From Sipunculus nudus (taxonomy: Eukaryota > Annelida > Sipuncula > Golfingiida > Sipunculidae), in contig CM049310.1 in the NCBI GenBank assembly GCA_026874595.1, positions 78,609,056 through 78,673,055 of the forward strand: a stretch of 64,000 bases of DNA, written 5' to 3'. The notes under the pieces were generated by a model. That model worked only from the letters and a program-made list of their open reading frames with translations. It searched no databases and was not told the origin of the DNA. Each line of letters opens with the position of its first letter. The stretch's first letter is position 1. Positions 56,669 to 64,000 of the stretch are shown one piece after another. The translations under genes and the position numbers were made by a program.

Positions 56669-58498
56669 TAGCTCAGCTGACTATAAGTCATCTGAGCTAT
56701 AGTCGTGGTCCATTGTCCGTCGTCCGACCGTCCATCCGTAGATGTGGCACGTTTTGAAACCCGTAAGACCTAGGAATCCAAAATTCAGCATAATGTTAGA
56801 TGTCCCCAAGATCTCCTACCAAGCTGAAAACTGGGTCTTTGCGTCTTCGTTCCTTTGAGAAATTAAGGAAAAACCTCAATTTTTTATTAAAATCCTATTT
56901 TCACATTTTAGGACTGCCTAATATCAAAACCACTCATCTGTTTTTCCTCATATTTACCATAAATATTCCTCTATATAGTTTCTATGTACATGCCAGAAAT
57001 TAAGTCTGTAAAGTATAAATTCTTTAAGTTATGGGCCCAAACATAATGGACTTTGTAAAAAATCAGGAAAAATAATAACTCACTTAACATGAAAAATTTT
57101 GAAACTAGAGTCTATTTTCTCAAGTATATAACTATTTTTTATTAAGATTCAATTGTTTACCCAAAATTAGATCTGAATTTTGTAAATTTTTTAATTTATT
57201 AGCATAAAAAAAAATCAGTACCTTAAATTTTGCCCAACTTTGACCATGGCTTTTTTTTTCCTGTAAGCACCATTGATTTAATTTTCACAGCATGTAAACA
57301 TAAATATTTAGTTTGTCTTAATCTGAAATTGCAAAATAAAAGCTTGAAAATTAAGCTAGTTATTGATTTTTTTTTCTGTAGTCACTTGCTTTGATTACAG
57401 ATGCAGGGTCCCACTCCAGGTCACTGGAAGTCAGCTATGCCAGGGTTTCTGATTTGTTACAGTCACTGGGGGAGATCCCCTGCTGTGACAGGTGTACAGT
57501 TATTCTCATATCACCACCCCAATCACCCTTGTTATTGTTTTCACTGTATCTCCTTAATTGTAATGCTGTTTCTACTCTGATATGCAAAAACTTTCCTTGA
57601 AAAAATAATTCAAGGTGTAATCCAGAAGATGCAATGTTGTGTTATGTAGCATTTTTAAAGAAATCAATTTTCTTTTATTAAATGATTTTAACAAATATAA
57701 TTGAACCCATCAGTATGCTTAAATTATTATAAAATATGAAGCACATTATGGATAAATAAAGACACAATTAAAAATTGTGAAATCTAAATCAAGTATTATT
57801 TTTATATATTTATTGTTTTGCAGATTTAAAAGATATATTTTTGTGGTAAAAAATAAATAAACATTTGTATGCATGATGTGGTGTTATCTGACAAGATTGA
57901 GATTTATGATGATGCAATTGAGAATTATGAATTAACTTTTATATTCAGATATATATGTTAAATTGGAAATGTATAGAAATATAAACTTAAATTAGAAAAT
58001 AATTGATGTGATAAAAAAATGAGGATTTAATACAAACATTTGTCCATTATTTACCTGCCTCAGCAGAATTTGAGATCAGGCTTTGTTTGCCCTGTTTTAT
58101 GTTGTTAATTAGCTATATTTCAACTGTATACATTTCATAAAAAAATACATATATTTAATAATATATATTATACAAAAAAATAGATTCAATTGAACAAATG
58201 TGTAAACTACTGAAATGTCAACAGTTAATTGAAAAACCAACTAATGATCATGGTAATAGTACAGATCATTTGTTCACAAACTGCTCACATGCTTTAGTTT
58301 CAACATTAGGAAACACATGGTCAGGTCACAAAATATTTTTTGCAACAATTTCTTGCTCATCAATACAAACCAATCATATAAACCAACCATGGCCTTTATT
58401 ACCTCTTCCTCTTACACTTTATCTCCATTTGATATTATTTTAGATTTTTACCTTCAAGGTTAATGTCAGCTGAGCACAGTGACCCATAGGTCCCTTGT
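56669..58498 (+). mobile_element. Helentron-like element with decayed endonuclease tail (copy H1)
   Basis: The left end TAGCTCAGCTGAC pairs locally with GTCATCTGAGCTA (56687-56699) to form a hairpin and is followed by a GTCC-rich stretch. The right end has GTCAGCTGAGC (58465-58475), which is the inverse of the left end, then a small GACC-CATA-GGTC stem and CCTTGTT. The first 630 bp closely match 61547-62190. Near the right end lies a reading frame resembling the C-terminus of an endonuclease domain (listed separately). Short inverted ends, a subterminal hairpin and an endonuclease near the 3' end fit Helentrons; a LINE-derived fragment captured in a MITE is the alternative. Confidence 0.6.
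58177..58443 (+). pseudogene. Relic of an endonuclease/exonuclease/phosphatase (EEP) domain C-terminus
   Basis: The frame reads ...IDSIEQMCKLLKCQQLIEKP, then TNDHGNSTDHLFTN and, after a short spacer, WSGHKIFFATIS. This follows the C-terminal pattern of transposon EEP endonucleases (PT..D.GST.DH.FTN ... SDHK..F...). The catalytic Asp of the SDHK motif is Gly here (codon at 58324-58326), and nothing upstream restores the N-terminal domain, so it is inactive. EEP domains occur in LINEs and in Helentrons; the position near the 3' end of the surrounding element favours the latter. Confidence 0.55.
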
Positions 58499-58499
58499 T

Positions 58500-58830
58500 C
58501 ATGCACATGTATTTATAAATAAGCTCACATGCTCAAAGGCTTTAAAAGTATAAACAGATGTAATGATTGTACTTATAATATTGTATAAAACAAGTCCATC
58601 AACTTGCTTTCACAAAACTTATACAATATTGAGTGCTTTTTTGCCCAGTGTATCACCAATTAACATTTTCTGATACTATGTCTTTCCCTTATGAAATTTA
58701 ACCCAATAATTTCTGTTTTATACCCTTTCCATTATTTTCCTTCTATGACGTATAAATCAAGTGTAGTCAATAGTTTATATTGTATTCTTGAAGGTTGGTC
58801 AGCAAACACAAGAGTCCTGTCCATGTGTAA
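58500..58830. other. Spacer between two transposons
   Basis: About 330 bp of AT-rich sequence without recognised features between the Helentron-like element and the TTAA MITE. Confidence 0.5.
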
Positions 58831-58831
58831 A

Positions 58832-59328
58832 AGGGACATAATCAGGAGCAATATTAAACCTATTCCTTCACAGTATCAGTTCAGTTTTGCTTTAGACAAA
58901 AGCTTTCCAGCAGAACCACCCCAACACACAGTCTCAGTACCTCATATAAAGCTGTTTAACACCTTGTTATGGGTCTTAGTGTTAGGTAAACAAAGTCCAC
59001 TTGTGTCTGTTTATCATAACAAGGCTGCATGACCAGAGGTCCTATTGTTGGCCTTAACAGGTGGTGTTTAAGCCAGCAGGAACATGTATGAAATTTTTTG
59101 GGTAAAGTCAGTCAGGGCATCTCCTGATTGACCTGTTGTGGCCGGGCGATGCACACGCTATGTTTATGTTGACATCTTTGATCGCGCCCGGTCCACTGTT
59201 TTTAACACTTGTTTACCTGAGTAAGCAAACGGTTTCAGGACAATATTTTGGCTGGTACAAATTTATTTTAAACGGAAAATTCTATTTTTCATGTTAATTC
59301 ACTAGGCTTTATAGGTGATTGGGCCCCT
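58832..59328 (+). mobile_element. TTAA-type MITE (copy 3, older)
   Basis: Starts AGGGACATAATCAGGAGC and ends GATTGGGCCCCT. The right flank is TTAA (59329-59332); the left flank is TAAA, a mutated TTAA. Internal landmarks match copies at 32152 and 52123 (CAGTATCAGTTCAGTTTTGC, ATAACAAGGCTG, GGCATCTCCTGATTGAC, CAATATTTTGGC). 497 bp. A 113-codon frame (58691-59032) enters it but is chance. Confidence 0.85.
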
Positions 59329-59354
59329 TTAATGGGTACAGCAGGCATGACATC

Positions 59355-59559
59355 CAGGGGCGGATCCAGGATTTTGGAAAAGGGGGGGTCCAACCTAGGA
59401 GGACTACTGAAATTCCTAAAAAAAAGGTCATCAGGTCTGGAAAAGGGGGGGTCCAGGCCACAAAATTACGTCCAAAACCCCTTAAAAAAGGTTGCTTCAG
59501 GTGAAAAAGGGGGGGTCCAGACCCCCTGGACCACCACCACCCCCCCGGATCCGCTTCTG
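59355..59559 (+). mobile_element. MITE with CAGGGGCGGATCC ends and 5-bp TSD ACATC (copy B)
   Basis: Starts CAGGGGCGGATCCAGG and ends CCGGATCCGCTTCTG, imperfect inverted ends. ACATC precedes (59350-59354) and follows (59560-59564). Three G7 runs, each read as AAAAGGGGGGGTCCA, lie at 59382, 59445 and 59509. The interior is the reverse complement of 16127-16326. The second copy of the local tandem duplication carries the uninterrupted site (AATGACATCCTTG, 60376-60388). Several overlapping frames inside are chance. Confidence 0.92.
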
Positions 59560-61203
59560 ACATCCTTGTTATGTCAGCCATATGGGGATACACGGTTTGC
59601 TTTGGCACACAGATCAGATGGTACTTCCAGGATACTCTCAGTTCTAGTGTACTTTCATTTTTGATATGTCATCAGTCATGTGTGGATCATGTAGCAATTT
59701 TTTTTATTTTCTGGTACATATTAGATTAAAACTACAGGTCACGCAGTGATTACATCGGAATTTCACAACAGAAAAAGTTTTTAATATGAAAACTCTACCA
59801 GGTGTCATTTCCGAAATTCTGTTATGCTCCTTATTCAAAGACCCGGCCACCACAGGGTGTATGTACCTTTAAGATTCCCTGAAAAGTGAAAGAATGTTAA
59901 ATATGTAATTTAAAAGCTTAAAAAAAGTAAAAAAATCATAAAATGGACCTGAAAAAAAGTACAGTTTCAATATAGTATTAGAAATACATGTATTGTTAAT
60001 TGCACATACATTAATTTGCCATGAAGATAAGGATATTCCCTAAAATTATGAGAATGTATATGCATGTTATTATGTGAATAATAAATTTTCCAAAATTTAT
60101 GTAATTGATATTTTAAGCCATAAAGTAAGGGCTTTAAAAATTGTGGATAATTTATAAGGCTTTATATCTTCAGAGTGTGTATGAATCCTTTACTATGGAT
60201 TCTGTTTATTAGATTTTGAGATATATCTACTACATGGTCACACAGACAAATGTCCAAACAAAAATCCCATGGATTTTGTCCAACCATACAATTATCCTGT
60301 CCCACCAATCTTCAGGGTAGGAGGTAAAAAGACTTAAACATGTCTGACCTCAACACAGATAACAAATGTCCTTTAATGACATCCTTGTTATATCAGCCAT
60401 ATTGGGATACAGGGTTTGCTTTGGTACACAAACCAGATGGTAATTCCAGGATACTCTCTGTACTAGTGTACTTTCATTTTTGATATGTCATCAGTCATGC
60501 TTAAATCATGTGCCAATTTTTTTTATTATACAGTACATATTACATTAAAACTACAGGTCACATAGACAGCACATCCCAATGTCACAACAGAAAAAGTTTT
60601 TTATATGAAAACTCCATCAGGGGTCTTTTCCGAAATTCTGTTATGCTCATTATTCAAAGACCCAGCCACCACAGGGTATATGTACCTTTAAGATTCTTTG
60701 AAAAGTGAAAGAATGTTAGTTGTGTTATTTAAAAGCTAAAAAAAAAGTTTTAAAAAAATCATAAAATGGACATGAAAAAAAGTAAAGTTTCATTTAAGAA
60801 TTAGAAATACATGTATTGTAAATTTGCACATACATTAATTTGCCATAAAGATAAGGATATTCCCTAAAATTATGTGAATTTATATATATGTAATTATGTA
60901 AATAATATATTTTCCAAAAATTATGTAATTTATATTTTAAGACATAAATTAAAGTATTTTAAAATTGTGGATAATTCATAAGATTTTACATTTTCAGGGT
61001 GTGTATGAATCCTGTACTAAGGATTTTGATTTTTAGATTTTGAGATATATCTACTACATGGTCATACAGACAAATGTTCAAATAAAATTCATCCCATGGA
61101 TTTTGTCCAACCATACAATTATCCTGTCCCACCAATCTTCAGGGTAGGAGGTAAAAAAGACTTAAAAGTGTCTGACCTCACCACAGATAACAAATGTCCT
61201 TTA
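59560..61203. repeat. Tandem duplication, two units of about 819-827 bp
   Basis: GACATCCTTGTTAT begins unit 1 (59559, partly masked by the MITE) and unit 2 (60378). Matching landmarks include TACTTTCATTTTTGATATGT, GAAATTCTGTTATGCTC, CCACAGGGT.TATGTACC and CCAATCTTCAGGGTAGGAGG (60299 and 61134). Each unit ends ACAAATGTCCTTTAAT. Units differ by scattered substitutions and small indels. No coding potential recognised. Confidence 0.9.
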
Positions 61204-61204
61204 A

Positions 61205-61546
61205 TCATTACAAGAATGTTCCCACTTCTAACTATCAATTTATATCTTATTAGGACACCAAGTGCTTGTAAACATATTTGAATTTTTTATATTCTCAAGT
61301 TTAAATTTCTGATTGATCACTTAATCACTTTTTATCTCATGACTTATTGACATTATGATTTCAGCAGTTATGTATGGCTTTTCCATTGCTCAAAGTCCAG
61401 ATAAGGATTATTTCAGACAATGTCTCCATCATAAGTTGTGTATGGCTTGCTTAAATCACAAATCAGATTACATCAGTCGACTTTGTCATTGGTTTGACAG
61501 CCCAAAGATCACCAAGCGTTTGTTATTAGGTTATTGGTGTGGTTTT
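61205..61546. other. Spacer before the second Helentron-like element
   Basis: A 64-codon frame (61355-61549) has no recognisable motif. Otherwise AT-rich. Confidence 0.45.
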
Positions 61547-62890
61547 TAGCTCAGCTGACTATAAGTCATCTGAGCTATAGTCGTGGTCCATTGTCCGTCG
61601 TCCGTCCGTCTGTCCGTCCGTCCGTCCGTCCGTCCGTCCGTAGATGTGGCACGTTTTGAAACCGTAAGACCTAGGAATCCAAAATTCAGCATAATCTTAG
61701 ATGTCCCCAAGATCTCCTACCAAGCCGAAAACTGGGTCTTTGCGACTTCATTCCTTTGAGAAATTAAGGAAAAACCTCAATTTTTTATTAAAAACCTATT
61801 TTCACACTTTAGGACTGCCTAATATCAAAACCACTCATCTGTTTTTCCTCATATTTCCTATAAATAATCCTCTATATAATTCCTATGTACATGCCAGAAA
61901 TTAGGTCTGTATTATATAATTTAAAAAAGTTATGGGCTTAAACATAATGCATTTTGTAAATAATCAGGAAAGAAATTTTATCACTTAACACAAAACTTGT
62001 TAAAGCTTAGCACTTTTTTTCCAGTAATATTACTTTTATTAATCAAAATTAAATTGTATACCCAAAATTAGATCAAAATCTTTTAAATTTTTAAAGATAT
62101 TAGCAAAAATAAAAAATTGGTACCTTAAATTTTGCCGAACTTTGACCATGGCACGTTTTTTTGCTGTAACTGCTGTGGATTTAATTTTCACAGCATGTTT
62201 TTGTTAGCATTTCAACTGTTAACACCAAAAATTTGAAACCAGTTGATCAAAAACTGTAGATTTTATTCAAGTTTTCAAGCACCATGTCACATATTGCTAG
62301 TGTTATGCAGTTTGCTAGAGCTCAGCTCCCGAGCTTCAGCTCTAAGTTCCTTAAATATGGCATACAGTTAGATTTCTCCAAAATCCCCTACCATGCCAAG
62401 AATTTGGTCACTAGGACTTAATTCCTTCGAGATATCAATGAAAAACTTCATATTTTCATTAAAAACCCAATGTTACACTTTAAGACTGCCTAATATCAAA
62501 ACCACTGATCTGACTTTGATCATATATAATATACATATTTTTCTATACATTCACTATGCACATGCCAGAAATGATGTCAGTATTGTGAATTTTTTTTAGG
62601 TTATGGGCCCAAACATAATGCACTTTGTAAAAAATCAAGAAATATATTTACTCCCTTAACAAGAGGATTGCTGAAGCTAGAGATCTTTTTTGTCAGGGAT
62701 GTAACATTATTTACTCAAGATTCAATTGAATACCCAAAATTAGTTCTGAATTTTTCAAATTTTATAAGTTATTAGTATAAATATAAAATTAGTACCTTAA
62801 ATTTTGCCCAGCTGTGACCATGGCACGTTTGTTTCCCGTGAGCACTGTTGATATAATTTTCATATCATGCACACATAAGGATTTCAACTT
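61547..62890 (+). mobile_element. Helentron-like element (copy H2) with two tandem internal modules
   Basis: The left end is identical to H1 (TAGCTCAGCTGAC...GTCATCTGAGCTA hairpin), followed by a (GTCC)n stretch at 61593-61640 longer than in H1. The module after it (AATCCAAAATTCAGCATAAT ... GACCATGGCACG) matches H1, and a diverged second module follows about 673 bp later (62345-62890; GACCATGGCACG at 62143 and 62816). No right end or endonuclease tail was identified before 64000. Confidence 0.6.
61593..61640. repeat. (GTCC)n microsatellite
   Basis: About eleven GTCC units with two interruptions, expanded relative to the equivalent position in H1 (56716-56738). Confidence 0.9.
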
Positions 62891-64000
62891 TTTAGTTTAG
62901 AAAGCTGAAAGAAATTTGCCAAATATTGTAGCTTTTATTAATGTTTTTTATGAGACCATGTCAGACTTTGGCTGTCTCCAGCCCCTCTTGAGTCACCTGT
63001 ATGTTGACCTTGTTGACCTTTCATCAAATTATGCACGCTTGAGGGGAGAATCCAGGCAGCTTATGGCCAGCCACAGTTGATCCAGGTGTTCAACCCAACT
63101 CATCTAGTAGTTTTAACCAACAACATAACAATAAACAATTAATTAATAAATTTGTATTGGTTTTTAATAACAAATTAAAGAAAAATAGAAAAGGAATTTG
63201 TTAGTTTATAATAACAGGAAATTAACTTGCAGTTACTGATGATATAAGAATCTTGTATCGATGGGTAGAATGACACATATTCCAAATAACACCATGTAGT
63301 CACCTATGGCATTTTTCAGTTCATTTTTAATGATAAAGAAGTAAATCATATTATTCATTACTAATCATTAAGGATTATATGAAGGAAATTAATGATAGAC
63401 AAAGATGCAGTTGATAATATTAATCTAGATTCCTACTGTGTCTAGTGTGTACATTGATGTGAAATTAGTCCAAAATGAATTTTTTACAGTTATTTTTTAA
63501 TATAAATAAAAGCCATAAAACCAGGTACTTATGATCATTATTTAAATGTGTGAATTTTGTATATTCTGGATTCTCAACATCATTGTTTGGTGAAAACTGA
63601 ATAAATACCAGACATGGTGCGAATACTTTGTAATTGTATTTAAATACAAATATGATTATGTACTCCATTATAAAATTTCTTGCATAAAGAATGGGAATTC
63701 AGGTAAAAATGAAAGTATATGAATACTCGTGCAAATACTTTCAAAATGTATTCATGAATGCATTCATGAATATATTCTTTAATTTTATTTTAATAATCAT
63801 ATCAGTTATATTTCATTTTAAAAAATCATATGATTCTCTTATTATTTTTAATAAAAATTATATTTGGGACAATATTTGTAATTTTTTTAATAAATAGTTA
63901 AACTCTTATATTATATGTTCTGCTTATAAGTTATATGGCCAAGTCAAAATCTGTGTGACAGTAGTACTCCATTTGTTAATAAAATAAATGAAATCAATCC
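62891..64000. other. AT-rich stretch to the window end
   Basis: No right end for the H2 element was found. Short palindromic repeat ATTCATGAATGCATTCATGAATATATTC-like sequence lies around 63750-63778. Nothing else recognised. Confidence 0.45.

Overview
The window looks like animal nuclear DNA: AT-rich, stop codons throughout both strands, no long open reading frame (the longest is 160 codons and lies inside a repeat), and dense short repeats, MITEs and tRNA-derived SINEs. The repeats (elements starting TAGCTCAGCTGAC or TTTTAGCTCTCAGCC followed by GTCC-rich sequence, and CTCCGCC/GGCGGAGG interspersed repeats) are of the kind I associate with molluscs and other lophotrochozoans, so a marine invertebrate, probably a mollusc, is my inference.

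The only protein-coding segment I can identify with confidence is one small exon on the + strand at 49802-49876. It encodes a signature piece of exostosin-1 (EXT1, tout-velu in flies), the heparan-sulfate co-polymerase: YDYKVLLL followed by NSTFCLVPRGRRLGSF. It is preceded by a good acceptor at the same codon phase as human EXT1 exon 2. No other EXT1 exon was recognised. The simplest reading is that 1-49800 and 49877-64000 are mostly large EXT1 introns, which would fit the long first intron of vertebrate EXT1. A weak exon-like stretch on the minus strand (823-992) is the only other coding candidate.

Layout. 1-16 kb: unique-looking AT-rich sequence with degenerate minisatellites (1.4, 4.4-4.8, 6.5-7.0, 14.3-14.5 kb), a tRNA-Ser-like fragment (4.84 kb), a hairpin (8.28 kb) and the first mariner-like MITEs. 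16.1-16.8 kb: a CAG...CTG MITE inserted beside one arm of a dispersed inverted pair whose partner lies at 43.0-43.5 kb. 19-34 kb: further MITEs, two adjacent TIR elements (23.4-24.2 kb), SINEs (25.7, 30.0, 34.4 kb), a ten-copy 92-bp satellite (28.56-29.48 kb) and a TTAA-flanked MITE (32.15 kb). 34.7-49.8 kb: mostly featureless, with a long (AAT)n(ATT)n inverted microsatellite at 44.7 kb, interspersed repeats and a SINE just upstream of the EXT1 exon. 50-64 kb: a TTAA MITE, an interspersed repeat, a hairpin-ended element (54.2 kb), a 44-bp minisatellite (55.2 kb) and a dense nested repeat cluster (56.7-62.9 kb). That cluster holds two Helentron-like elements, one with a decayed endonuclease tail, and a tandem duplication of about 820 bp carrying a MITE.

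I found no operon, CRISPR, phage or other multi-gene system. The interest lies in transposon biology (precise MITE insertions whose empty sites are visible in paralogous sequence, and the endonuclease relic) and in the EXT1 gene structure. All identities and family names come from reading the sequence and from memory; no database search was possible.
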